The notes below the pieces were generated by a model that was not told where the DNA came from, ran no database searches, and was given only the letters and a program-made list of their open reading frames with translations. This document shows, piece by piece, positions 1 to 8,044 of a DNA stretch of 17,816 nucleotides. Within the stretch, counting starts at the first letter, position 1. Each line of letters opens with the position of its first letter. The stretch comes from CAZIQY01 sp964541605 (GTDB taxonomy: Bacteria > Desulfobacterota > Syntrophia > Syntrophales > UBA2185). The position numbers were made by a program, and so were the translations under genes. The stretch lies in the NCBI GenBank assembly GCA_964541605.1, contig CAZIQY010000057.1, positions 1 through 17,816 on the forward strand, given 5' to 3'.

Positions 1-275
1 CTATAGGATACGCCTTCTATTTTACTCCGTCCACAACTTTGGGTTATATCTCCATGTGATAGGCTGGACGCAAAACCATTGGAGGTAACGGCTTATGATC
101 AAGGTACAGTTGAAGGAGCCCCCACACCCGCTCACCTGAAAAAACACCCTCCCTAAATTGCATGTTTCAACCCGTTCTAAACAAAAGCCACCAAAGAAGG
201 AAGAGGCATATTTCCCAAATTTTTCTGAAATTTTCCGGGGATCGAATTTGTGTAAGAAATGCAACTTTCGGACGA

Positions 276-292
276 CCCGGGGGACTCCCGGG
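276..292. repeat. Palindrome CCCGGG-N5-CCCGGG, copy 1
   Basis: CCCGGG at 276-281 and again at 287-292 can pair as a 6-bp GC-only hairpin with loop GGACT. A second unit of the same architecture lies 96 bases downstream. No U-run follows on either strand, so it is not an ordinary terminator. Confidence 0.5.
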
Positions 293-371
293 AAGCATCC
301 TTTTTATATGAGGGTGTGAGTGGCAGACACGGTGTACATAAAGGGGGCCCCATCCCCTGCCGTTGCCTGAT

Positions 372-388
372 CCCGGGTCCATCCCGGG
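372..388. repeat. Palindrome CCCGGG-N5-CCCGGG, copy 2
   Basis: CCCGGG at 372-377 and 383-388 are separated by the 5-base loop TCCAT, the same layout as at 276-292. Having two such units in 120 bases suggests a repeated structural element rather than chance, but the family is not recognised. Confidence 0.5.
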
Positions 389-614
389 GGGCTGGGAAAG
401 CATTCTTTTTCCCTTGGGCATGGAGGAAAGCCCATCATTTGCTCCAGAACAAGCTATTACAGGAACGCCAGCAATAAAATCCACGGGTAAGGGTAAGACA
501 AGGGAGCCGGGGAGATTGTCGCTCCTTGATGGAAAAACCCCTTCCCAACAGGCTTGTTTTACGGACACGGGAGGATGAGCAGGTATCGGATGGATCAGGA
601 AGCATCATACAAAG

Positions 615-630
615 AGCCCAACGTTGGGCT
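615..630. repeat. Perfect 16-base palindrome
   Basis: AGCCCAAC followed directly by GTTGGGCT forms a perfect dyad with no spacer. The next base run (TTGACGACAC, TTGACGACAT) is a 10-base direct repeat. It could be a protein-binding dyad or a terminator remnant. There is no adjoining gene to assign it to. Confidence 0.5.
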
Positions 631-752
631 TTGACGACACTTGACGACATCGACAACCCGCATCTGGCAGGATGAAAAATCTTCGGTTGAACTCTGTCCG
701 GGGGACGTTCTCAGAATCACCCGCCAAGGCAAAAATGACCCGAATAAATTCC

Positions 753-776
753 AATAGCGGTAAAATAGCGGTAAAA
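753..776. repeat. 11-base tandem repeat, two copies
   Basis: AATAGCGGTAA occurs twice head to tail (753-763 and 764-774), just downstream of the tRNA operon terminator. It may be a small iteron-like or slippage repeat. Function is unknown. Confidence 0.5.
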
Positions 777-787
777 TTTGGCCAGAC

Positions 788-825
788 AAAGAAAAAGGGG
801 CTAAGCTGTTATCGCCTAACCCCTT
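788..825 (-). terminator. Rho-independent terminator of the tRNA operon
   Basis: On the minus strand a 12-bp stem (825-814 with 806-795, loop 813-807) is followed by a U-rich tail (794-788). Two of its pairs are G-U wobbles only when read on the minus strand and become A-C mismatches on the plus strand. This fixes the orientation and ties it to the tRNA genes, ending 9 bases after the last CCA. Confidence 0.85.
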
Positions 826-833
826 AATTTACT

Positions 834-909
834 TGGTGAGCCCTGCCGGGATCGAACCGGCAACCTACTGATTAAGAGTCAGTTGCTCTACCTGCTGAGC
901 TAAGGGCCC
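834..909 (-). tRNA. tRNA-Lys (anticodon CTT)
   Basis: A 76-base cloverleaf with a 7-bp acceptor stem (one G-U pair), D-arm GCTC/GAGC, anticodon stem ACTGA/TCAGT, loop CTCTTAA and a T-arm with TTCGATC loop. The loop gives anticodon CTT, which decodes AAG as lysine. The 3' CCA is encoded. It is the last gene of a four-tRNA operon and is followed by a terminator. Confidence 0.96.
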
Positions 910-918
910 TCAATAATC

Positions 919-995
919 TGGCACGCCCGGTAGGATTCGAACCTACGACCAACAGATTCGAAGTCTGCCACTCTATCCAGCTGAGCTACGGGCGC
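919..995 (-). tRNA. tRNA-Arg (anticodon TCG)
   Basis: A 77-base cloverleaf with acceptor GCGCCCG pairing with CGGGCGT, anticodon stem GCAGA/TCTGT and loop CTTCGAA. The anticodon TCG reads CGA and, by wobble, other CGN arginine codons. The T-loop is TTCGAAT and the CCA is encoded. It lies 9 bases upstream of tRNA-Lys in the same transcript. Confidence 0.96.
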
Positions 996-1027
996 CTATA
1001 TCTTAGGGTGAAAGAACCCCTTATATC

Positions 1028-1105
1028 TGGGGTGAGTGAAGGGACTTGAACCCTCAGCCTTCGGGGCCACAACCCGACACTCTAACCAATTGAGCTACAC
1101 CCACC
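1028..1105 (-). tRNA. tRNA-His (anticodon GTG)
   Basis: A cloverleaf with anticodon stem TCGGG/CCCGA and loop TTGTGGC, giving anticodon GTG. A genome-encoded G at -1 (position 1105) faces C73, the identity element of bacterial histidine tRNA. The T-loop is TTCAAGT and CCA is encoded. Confidence 0.96.
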
Positions 1106-1112
1106 ACAATTC

Positions 1113-1189
<77 letters not shown>

Positions 1190-1222
1190 GTATCAAGCAC
1201 ATATCCTAAAAAAAGAAGGTGA

Positions 1223-1251
1223 CTAATAACCCCTTTAATATATTTTGTCAA
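1223..1251 (-). promoter_or_regulatory. Sigma70-type promoter of the tRNA operon
   Basis: On the minus strand a consensus -35 TTGACA (1251-1246) and a 17-base spacer precede -10 TATTAG (1228-1223). The predicted start lies near 1216, a short leader before tRNA-Arg(TCT). No terminator is visible between the upstream secreted-protein gene (stop at 1288) and this promoter, so some read-through into the tRNA operon is possible. Confidence 0.75.
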
Positions 1252-1287
1252 GACCAAATCCACACCCCTGAATCCGTATCTATTCCA

Positions 1288-2982
1288 TTATCTGACATAT
1301 CCGGCAATCCCGTCAAACCGATACCCCTTTTTCAGATGTCCCTCTCCATTCGGATCGGTTGTATAAAAACGACTGCCTGTAGCGGGATTGAACCAGCGGT
1401 AAAGGGGTCTGGTGTTTGTGAGCCTGGAAGTTCCTATATTGCCGATAGTTCCTTCAAAAGTATATCCTTTCAGAGACCTGCCCTCTCCTTGCCGATCGTA
1501 TGAATAGAAACGGACTTTTTTCCCGGGATGGTACCACCTGTAGAAAGCTATTGTACCCGGCGTACCCGGAATGAATAGCCTGAACGCGATACCCTGTTTC
1601 CTGTATCCCCGCGCCTCAATGATCCCCGCGTCTTCCTGAGGATTGGATGTGTACAGATAATCAGGACCCGCGGCGTAACGATAAACATCAAGACTCTTGG
1701 ATACTGCGCCTTCCGCTGCTTCAAATGATACTTCAACGACCGACTGTCCTCCGTTGGAGTCAAAAACAACATTTTCTTCATAATATCCGCTGCCGGCGTT
1801 ATGCATATTGACCATGATATTCACAAAATCTGTTTCCCGGGTCGTTGTGCCCGAATCGGGAAAAATGCTTATCCAGCCGGGATTCCCCTTCATCGCATCC
1901 TTACCGTAAATCCCGACGCCTTCGATCATCACGTGGCTCCCTTTGCTCAGAATAGTCAGCGTGTGTAGACCATGCGTCAGTCCTTCAACAACCATACACT
2001 CCGCCCGTTCTTTTTGTCCGGCATGGCATGCCTGGTTGTTCTTCCACTTTTCGTTCACATAAGCCGTCAGGTCACCCCCATCAGGTTCCACGGAAAAAAA
2101 CACGGATATTCCTGTCCCCCAGAATCGGTATTTCAGGGCATAATGGGATGTGTTGCCTGCAGGATAGCCGTTATGTTCAGTCCATTTACCGGATAACTCC
2201 ATCACATCCTTCAAGTGTGAGGGTAATGCATAAACACCGCTGCCCTGAACATCCTCATTCTGGAAAGAGATATATCGTCCCCTTTTCCCGGGACTGCCCG
2301 TATTCGGGTTTTCCTGGACGTAGGCGCCCCATTTGAGCGTATTTATTCCTCTGTTGGTAACTTTTACCCTTCTCGCAGCCTGTTCCCCCGGTCGAACGAC
2401 GCCAAGATCAACCCTGACCGGATCGACAAGTATGACCGGTCCCGACCCTGCAGAAACAAGTTTAAATCTTACAAAAATGTTTCTTGCCACTCCATTGGAC
2501 GCCAGCTTCAACATCTCCCTGTGAGCGCCGGAGGTCAAACGTTTCTGGTAGCTGACGAGGCGGTTCCCCGTATCAAGGGTCATTTGAACCGGGTAAGAGT
2601 TTTTGCTTTTACCGGCATCTTCATGGAGGGCTTCTTTTAAAGAACTGATGTGAATCTTTAGATTTTCTGGTTTATCCCGAAGCACCCCGGTGAGTTTCTG
2701 TGTTTCCATCAATGTCCATCCATCGGGACCGCTCACGGACCATTCGATGGGTCTGGAACCGGAATTTATTAATACAAATGAGCCTTTTAGCCCTTCAGAA
2801 GGCCCGATACTACCGAAATCTATTTCCTTTGGCGTCACCGTCAGAACCGGTTGGATGGTGTTTTCCTTAATCCCCTGCGCAGAGCCCTGTTGGGCGGCCC
2901 CTGTAATGGAAATACAGATGGAAAAATTGGCAAGACTGACAAAAATGCAGGAAAGAATAACGATGCGAAAACGGTTCAACAT
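1288..2982 (-). CDS. Secreted protein with ASH/BACON-like domains and DUF5648 repeats
   Basis: This 564-residue protein starts at an ATG with GAGGAG 6 bases upstream. Residues 1-30 form a signal peptide, so it is exported. Two segments (about 45-95 and 180-225) have the pattern of ASH/DUF1573-type beta domains, 'DFGSIGPSEGLKGSFVL' and 'DLGVVRPGEQAARRVKV'. A middle region (about 235-365) looks like a jelly-roll carbohydrate-binding-type module. A BACON-like stretch (about 370-430) contains 'WISIFPDSGTTTRET'. The C-terminus carries three degenerate DUF5648-type units with 'YRYAAGPDYLYTSNP', 'YRWYHPGKKVRFYSYD' and 'YRWFNPATGSRFYTTDPNG'. DUF5648 units occur in secreted bacterial proteins and have no proven function. 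No catalytic motif is visible. A surface or extracellular adhesive or binding role is inference. It is divergent from dprA and transcribed toward the tRNA operon. Confidence 0.85.
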   Translation of the reverse strand: MLNRFRIVILSCIFVSLANFSICISITGAAQQGSAQGIKENTIQPVLTVTPKEIDFGSIGPSEGLKGSFVLINSGSRPIEWSVSGPDGWTLMETQKLTGVLRDKPENLKIHISSLKEALHEDAGKSKNSYPVQMTLDTGNRLVSYQKRLTSGAHREMLKLASNGVARNIFVRFKLVSAGSGPVILVDPVRVDLGVVRPGEQAARRVKVTNRGINTLKWGAYVQENPNTGSPGKRGRYISFQNEDVQGSGVYALPSHLKDVMELSGKWTEHNGYPAGNTSHYALKYRFWGTGISVFFSVEPDGGDLTAYVNEKWKNNQACHAGQKERAECMVVEGLTHGLHTLTILSKGSHVMIEGVGIYGKDAMKGNPGWISIFPDSGTTTRETDFVNIMVNMHNAGSGYYEENVVFDSNGGQSVVEVSFEAAEGAVSKSLDVYRYAAGPDYLYTSNPQEDAGIIEARGYRKQGIAFRLFIPGTPGTIAFYRWYHPGKKVRFYSYDRQGEGRSLKGYTFEGTIGNIGTSRLTNTRPLYRWFNPATGSRFYTTDPNGEGHLKKGYRFDGIAGYVR

Positions 2983-3056
2983 AACGGCTCCTCAAACCAG
3001 AGGATTGTTTAGCGCAAAGACTTAAATTTCGCAATGCTTTTTACAAATGAAAAGAC

Positions 3057-3084
3057 TTGACACCCATTTTACATCCGATATATC
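3057..3084 (+). promoter_or_regulatory. Sigma70-type promoter upstream of dprA
   Basis: A consensus -35 TTGACA (3057-3062) and a 16-base spacer precede -10 TATATC (3079-3084). The transcription start would be near 3091, about 110 bases before the preferred dprA ATG. It shows that the longer reading frame starting at TTG 3057 cannot be the real protein start, since that codon is inside the -35 box. Confidence 0.6.
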
Positions 3085-3203
3085 TTGCCGTGCCAAAATG
3101 TGCAGTGCTGATTGATAAAATCCATTTAAAGTCGGAAACCGGGATTGACAGCAAATGTGATTTCATCAAAATTTTACGAGGATATCATCATTCAGAGACA
3201 TCC

Positions 3204-4352
3204 ATGAACCGCTATGACCTGAAATACTGGATTGCGCTGAAATCCATCGAGGGGGTTGGAAACCTGGGCTTCAAAAATCTGGTCGATGCATTTGGCAGCC
3301 CCAAAAATGTGTTTGATGCATCCTTACAGACCCTCAAAGTCATTCCGGGAATCGGCGAAAAAACGGCCGCCAATATCAGGGATTTCAACGGCTGGAAACT
3401 TGCAGACGAAAATCTCATGCTCGCTGAAAAACTCAAGGCAGGCATCGTCACATACCAGGACCCGTTATATCCAGGAAATCTTTTGAATATTTATGACTTT
3501 CCGGTACTGTTATATGTGAAGGGCCTCCTTTCCAATGATGATATCAACATTGCCGTGGTCGGTTCCAGGATGGCAAGCACCTACGGCAAATTTACAACGG
3601 AGAGAATCTGTCGGGAGCTTGCGCTCAAAGGCATCACCGTCGTGAGCGGATTAGCCCGGGGCATCGATTCGGCGGCGCACAGAGGAGCTCTCGCAGGCAG
3701 AGGTCGAACCATCGCCGTTCTGGGATGCGGGCTTGATGTTGTTTATCCCCCGGAAAACGAAAAACTGCTCATGGAAATCGCTGAAAGAGGCGCCGTTATC
3801 ACGGAATTTCCCTTTGGTACGCAACCCAATGCTCCGAATTTTCCCTCAAGAAACAGAATCATCAGCGGAATATCGCTGGGCGTGGTGGTCGTGGAGGCAG
3901 GCGAAAAAAGCGGCTCCCTCATCACTGCCCGGATTGCCCTCGATCAGGGCCGGGAGGTCTTTGCGGTACCCGGAAGCATCGATTCCGCCGGCTCCCGTGG
4001 AACCCACCAGTTGATCAGGCAGGGCGCAAAGCTCATAGAAAATGTTTATGATATACTGGATGAGATTCTTCCCCAACTGGACGGGAAATTCGAGAAACAG
4101 GAGCCGGGGGAAAACAATCTTCCACGGAAAAGCACCGACGGTGAAAAAAAGTCTGAGCCAGTGATCATAAATACCTTAAATGAGGCTGAAATGTCTGTAT
4201 TAAAAACCATTGCCTCAAAAAAAACGGACGTTGACACCATCATCGCCGCCACGGGATTCAGAGCCGGCGATGTCCTGAATATCCTGTTGAACCTGGAGCT
4301 GCGGGGGATTATCGCGCAGCTACCGGGTAAAATATATATCATAAAGGAGTAA
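3204..4352 (+). CDS. dprA: DNA-processing protein DprA
   Basis: A 382-residue DprA/Smf protein. It loads RecA on incoming single-stranded DNA during transformation and is widely kept in bacteria not known to be competent. The N-terminal helical region carries a helix-hairpin-helix 'LKVIPGIGEKTAANI' near residues 44-58. The Rossmann core contains 'GSRMASTYGK' (120 on), 'SGLARGIDSAAHRGAL', 'LGCGLDVVYPPEN' and the signature 'SRNRIISG' at 215-222. The C-terminal 60-70 residues form the DprA winged helix. The frame extends upstream to 3057, but those 49 codons do not resemble DprA and overlap the promoter. ATG 3204 ('MNRYDLKYWIALKSIEG') matches family N-termini, though its Shine-Dalgarno is weak. 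topA follows after 2 bases. Confidence 0.95.
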   Translation: MNRYDLKYWIALKSIEGVGNLGFKNLVDAFGSPKNVFDASLQTLKVIPGIGEKTAANIRDFNGWKLADENLMLAEKLKAGIVTYQDPLYPGNLLNIYDFPVLLYVKGLLSNDDINIAVVGSRMASTYGKFTTERICRELALKGITVVSGLARGIDSAAHRGALAGRGRTIAVLGCGLDVVYPPENEKLLMEIAERGAVITEFPFGTQPNAPNFPSRNRIISGISLGVVVVEAGEKSGSLITARIALDQGREVFAVPGSIDSAGSRGTHQLIRQGAKLIENVYDILDEILPQLDGKFEKQEPGENNLPRKSTDGEKKSEPVIINTLNEAEMSVLKTIASKKTDVDTIIAATGFRAGDVLNILLNLELRGIIAQLPGKIYIIKE

Positions 4353-4354
4353 CC

Positions 4355-6685
4355 ATGCCGGATTCCCTGATCGTCGTTGAATCACCAACCAAAGTAAAAA
4401 CCATCAAAAAATATCTGGGGCCGGACTTTGACGTCCGTGCATCCATGGGACATATCAAAGACCTTCCCAAGAGCAAGCTGGGAATCAATCCCGAAAGCCA
4501 TTTCGAAGCAACTTATCTCGTCATCGAGTCCAGGAAAAAGGTGATCGCCGAGTTGAAAAAGGCCGCCAGAAATGCCAATCACATCTACCTTGCACCCGAC
4601 CCCGACAGGGAAGGAGAAGCCATCGCCTGGCACATCGCCGAAGAAATCGGCACAAAAGGAAAACATATTCATCGGGTTCTCTTTAATGACCTGACGAAAA
4701 AAACCGTTGAAGACGCCATCAGCCACCCCCGTGAGCTCGACGTCAACAAGTACGACGCCCAGCAGACGCGCCGGATTCTGGATCGGCTTGTGGGATACAA
4801 GATCAGCCCCATTCTGTGGGAAAAAGTCAAGAGGGGATTGAGTGCAGGCCGCGTTCAATCGGTGGCCGTACGGATAATCTGTGACAGAGAGGAAGAAATC
4901 CGGAAATTTGTTTCGGAAGAGTACTGGAACATTACGGCAAACCTTAAGGGCGTCAATCCCCCTCCCTTTGACGCACGACTGATCAGAATCGACGGGAAGA
5001 AAGCAAAAATCGGCAATGCACAGGGATCGACCGAAATTGTCGAGGTGCTTAAAACCGTATCTTTTACTGTCGCGAAGCTGGAACAAAAAGAAGTAAAAAA
5101 AGCGCCCCTGCCGCCTTTTACGACGAGCAAACTTCAGCAGGAAGCTTCCCGCTGGCTCCATTTTCCGGCAAAAAAAACGATGAGTGTCGCGCAGAAGCTC
5201 TACGAGGGAATCGAACTGGGAGCGGAAGGCTCTGTCGGGCTGATCACCTACATGAGAACCGATTCCGTGCGCATTGCCGACGAGGCCGTCAGGGACGTGA
5301 GGAAGTACATCGAAGAAAATTACGACCCCGGTTTCCTCCCGGCCAAAGTCAGAGTCTTCAAAAATGCGCAAACGGCACAGGACGCCCATGAAGCGATACG
5401 ACCCTCGTCCATCGCCTACAAGCCTCAGACGATCAAGCATTATCTCAGCAATGACCAGTTTCGTCTTTACCAGCTCATCTGGAACAGGTTTGTGGCAAGC
5501 CAGATGAACCCGGCCATTTATGATCAAACAACCATCGACATATCCGCGGCAAACACCCTCTTCCGCGCCCAGGGTACGGTGATGAAATTCCCCGGATTTA
5601 CAATCGTCTATACGGAAGGAAAGGAAAACGGCGATGACGAGAGTGAATTCGCCAAAACGCTTCCCCGTGTTTCCGTAGGTGAAACGCTTGATCTTGTTTC
5701 TCTGAAAACAGAACAGAAGTTCACCCAGCCGCCGCCAAGATTCTCCGAAGCGTCCCTTGTCCGGGAACTTGAGGAAAAGGGAATCGGAAGGCCGAGCACC
5801 TATGCAACCATATTAAGCACGATCCAGGATAGGGACTATGCCCGGCTGGAGAAGGGTAGATTTTTCCCGACGGATCTGGGCATGCTGGTGACGGATCTTC
5901 TGGTGAAGAATTTCCCCAAGATCATGGATGTGTCATTCACGGCGTCCCTGGAAAGTCAACTGGACATGATCGAAGAAGGAAAAATGAAGCGGCTCGATAC
6001 CTTGAATGATTTCTTCACCCCCTTTGAAGAAGAACTCAAAAACGCCAAGCTGAACATGCGAAATGTCAAGAGGGAAGAAACCCCGACGGACAAAGCCTGT
6101 GAAAAGTGCGGGAGCCCCATGGTGATAAAATGGGGGAAAAACGGGCAGTTCATCGCCTGCTCTAACTATCCGGCATGCAAGAACACGCAAAACTTCACCC
6201 GAACCGAGGATGGCCGGATTGTTCCGATCGAAATTCTGACGGAAGAAACAGACCGCACTTGTGAAAAGTGCGGCCGCCCCATGATGGTTAAGCGCGGCAA
6301 GTTCGGGCCCTTCCTCGGCTGCTCCGGCTATCCAGAATGTAAGAATATTGTCAATGTCAGGAAGGACGAAAACGGCGCCATGACAGCCGCGGAAAAGGAA
6401 ATCAGCGATGTCGCCTGTGATAAGTGCGGAAGACCCATGGCGCCAAAACGCGGCAAGTTCGGACCTTTCCTCGGCTGTACCGGCTACCCCGAATGCCAGA
6501 ATATCATGAAGACCAAAAAGGGACAGGACGGGACAGCCAAACCCCAAGCTTCGGAGACCACCGACAAGTCTTGTGACAAATGCGGCAGACCCATGGCGGT
6601 CAAGCGCGGGCGTTTCGGCCGGTTCCTCGGCTGTACCGGATACCCCGAATGCAAAAACATCATGAAGATGACCGCTCCGGGCTGA
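4355..6685 (+). CDS. topA: DNA topoisomerase I (type IA)
   Basis: A 776-residue topoisomerase I, which relaxes negatively supercoiled DNA through a 5'-phosphotyrosine intermediate. The Toprim domain starts 'VVESPTKVKTIKKYLG', with the metal-binding triad D82, D84, E86 in 'APDPDREGEAIAWHI'. The catalytic tyrosine is Y299 in 'LITYMRTDSVRI'. The C-terminus carries four four-cysteine zinc ribbons beginning near residues 582, 636, 688 and 740, each with 'C(E/D)KCG.PM...G.F..C..YP.C'. E. coli TopA has three. Ribbons 2-4 are nearly identical and spaced 52 residues apart, suggesting recent tandem duplication. AGGAG, overlapping the end of dprA, precedes the ATG, so the two genes are translationally coupled. 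dprA-topA-trmFO is a widely conserved order. Confidence 0.98.
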   Translation: MPDSLIVVESPTKVKTIKKYLGPDFDVRASMGHIKDLPKSKLGINPESHFEATYLVIESRKKVIAELKKAARNANHIYLAPDPDREGEAIAWHIAEEIGTKGKHIHRVLFNDLTKKTVEDAISHPRELDVNKYDAQQTRRILDRLVGYKISPILWEKVKRGLSAGRVQSVAVRIICDREEEIRKFVSEEYWNITANLKGVNPPPFDARLIRIDGKKAKIGNAQGSTEIVEVLKTVSFTVAKLEQKEVKKAPLPPFTTSKLQQEASRWLHFPAKKTMSVAQKLYEGIELGAEGSVGLITYMRTDSVRIADEAVRDVRKYIEENYDPGFLPAKVRVFKNAQTAQDAHEAIRPSSIAYKPQTIKHYLSNDQFRLYQLIWNRFVASQMNPAIYDQTTIDISAANTLFRAQGTVMKFPGFTIVYTEGKENGDDESEFAKTLPRVSVGETLDLVSLKTEQKFTQPPPRFSEASLVRELEEKGIGRPSTYATILSTIQDRDYARLEKGRFFPTDLGMLVTDLLVKNFPKIMDVSFTASLESQLDMIEEGKMKRLDTLNDFFTPFEEELKNAKLNMRNVKREETPTDKACEKCGSPMVIKWGKNGQFIACSNYPACKNTQNFTRTEDGRIVPIEILTEETDRTCEKCGRPMMVKRGKFGPFLGCSGYPECKNIVNVRKDENGAMTAAEKEISDVACDKCGRPMAPKRGKFGPFLGCTGYPECQNIMKTKKGQDGTAKPQASETTDKSCDKCGRPMAVKRGRFGRFLGCTGYPECKNIMKMTAPG

Positions 6686-6697
6686 AAACAATACCTG

Positions 6698-8044
6698 ATG
6701 ACCACAAAATCCCCCATTATCATTATCGGCGGCGGTCTTGCCGGATGCGAGGCTGCCTGGCAGCTATCGAAAAGAAACATTCAAGTAATACTTTACGAAA
6801 TGCGGCCAATTGCCTTCTCGCCGGCGCATAAATCACCGTATCTTGCAGAACTCGTATGCAGCAATTCCCTCAGGTCGAATGCGATTGAAAACGCTGTCGG
6901 CCTCCTCAAGGAAGAGATGCGGCTGTTAAACTCACTTATTATGGGGGCGGCCGATGCCACAGCGGTTCCCGCAGGCAAGGCGCTGGCTGTCAACCGGACG
7001 GATTTTTCCCGATACATTGAAGAAAAACTCCTGGCCTGTAAAAACCTTGAAATCATCCGGGAAGAAATTTCTGAAATTCCCCGGGATCAGACGCTCATCA
7101 TTGCCACCGGCCCCCTCACCTCCAACGCTCTGGCCCGGAGCATCTCGCTTCTTACGGGAGGCGATTATCTCTATTTTTACGATGCCATTTCCCCCATCAT
7201 CTACGGAGACTCCATCGACCGGGAGGTCGTTTTCAGTGCTTCGAGATACGTGGTGGAAGACGAAGGAGACTATTTAAACTGTCCTCTTGAACAGGATGAA
7301 TACGAACGCTTCTGGAAAGCCCTGACGGAGGCCGAAGAAGTGCCCCTCAAGCCCTTCGAGGAATCAAGGTTTTTCGGCGGATGCCTTCCCATCGAAGTCA
7401 TGGCCGGAAGCGGCATCCATACCCTTGCCTTCGGGCCCATGAAACCCGTCGGCCTGACCAATCCGAAAACGGACAAGCAGCCGTATGCCGTGGTGCAGCT
7501 TCGTCAGGAAGACAAAGACGGCATCCTTTTCAACATGGTGGGATTTCAGACAAAGCTGACCTGGCCGGAACAGCGCCGGATATTCCGGATGATCCCGGGA
7601 CTGGAAAACGCCGAATTTGCCAGATACGGAAGCATCCATCGCAACACGTTCATCAATGCTCCCGTCCTTCTGAAAAAAACCCTCCAGCTAAAAACGCATG
7701 ACAACATCTTTTTTGCAGGCCAGATTACAGGGGTCGAAGGATATGTGGAATCCGCCGCCATGGGTCTCGCTGCCGGCTTCTCCGTCGTACCCTATCTGAC
7801 AGGTGAAGAAATGACCCCGTTTCCGGAAGAAACGGCGCTTGGAAGCCTCATCCGCTACATAACGAGGCCTGATCATCGTCACTTTCAGCCGATGAACGTC
7901 AATTTCGGCCTCTTCCCTCCCCTCACCGGAAAAATCCCGAAAAGAGACCGGGGACACTATTACGCACAGCGATCTTTAAAAGCCCTCAAAAACTGGAAAT
8001 TACCTACTTCAGAATCTGATCAAGCTGCTCTTGATAAAGCTTGA
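6698..8044 (+). CDS. trmFO: Methylenetetrahydrofolate--tRNA-(uracil-5-)-methyltransferase
   Basis: A 448-residue TrmFO (formerly Gid). It makes 5-methyluridine at tRNA position 54 using methylenetetrahydrofolate and FAD, instead of S-adenosylmethionine as in TrmA. The FAD-binding 'IIIIGGGLAGCEAAW' is at the N-terminus. Family blocks include 'YEMRP', 'AELVCSNSLRSN', 'VPAGKALAVNR', 'FGPMKPVGL', 'VGFQTKLTWPEQ' and 'AGQITGVEGYVESAAMG'. Length is normal. It starts 12 bases after topA stops with little Shine-Dalgarno, so coupling to topA translation is likely. The last 14 codons overlap the 3' end of the convergent hydrolase gene by 41 bases, and the tail 'SESDQAALDKA' looks non-conserved. Confidence 0.97.
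   Translation: MTTKSPIIIIGGGLAGCEAAWQLSKRNIQVILYEMRPIAFSPAHKSPYLAELVCSNSLRSNAIENAVGLLKEEMRLLNSLIMGAADATAVPAGKALAVNRTDFSRYIEEKLLACKNLEIIREEISEIPRDQTLIIATGPLTSNALARSISLLTGGDYLYFYDAISPIIYGDSIDREVVFSASRYVVEDEGDYLNCPLEQDEYERFWKALTEAEEVPLKPFEESRFFGGCLPIEVMAGSGIHTLAFGPMKPVGLTNPKTDKQPYAVVQLRQEDKDGILFNMVGFQTKLTWPEQRRIFRMIPGLENAEFARYGSIHRNTFINAPVLLKKTLQLKTHDNIFFAGQITGVEGYVESAAMGLAAGFSVVPYLTGEEMTPFPEETALGSLIRYITRPDHRHFQPMNVNFGLFPPLTGKIPKRDRGHYYAQRSLKALKNWKLPTSESDQAALDKA

Larger units (their letters stand above)
1..785. other. Gene-poor stretch with GC-rich palindromes
   Basis: I find no convincing gene here. Open frames of 60-133 codons exist, but they overlap each other in different frames on both strands, lack Shine-Dalgarno sites and encode nothing I recognise. 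The stretch does hold structured DNA: two palindromic pairs of CCCGGG with 5-base loops (276-292 and 372-388), a perfect 16-base palindrome (615-630), a 10-base direct repeat TTGACGACAC/T (631-650) and an 11-base tandem repeat (753-776). It lies downstream of a tRNA operon, a common insertion site, so decayed mobile DNA or an unrecognised RNA are both possible. Confidence 0.5.

Noticed and set aside
167..568. 133-codon minus-strand open frame
   Set aside because: Overlaps another minus-strand frame (22-264) and plus-strand frames, has no Shine-Dalgarno and reads like non-coding GC-rich sequence.
4382..5527. 381-codon minus-strand open frame
   Set aside because: It lies wholly antisense to topA, whose frame carries all catalytic motifs. 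The antisense product has no recognisable domain.
5933..6691. 252-codon minus-strand open frame
   Set aside because: Antisense to the topA zinc ribbons; its internal repeats merely mirror the repeated ribbons.
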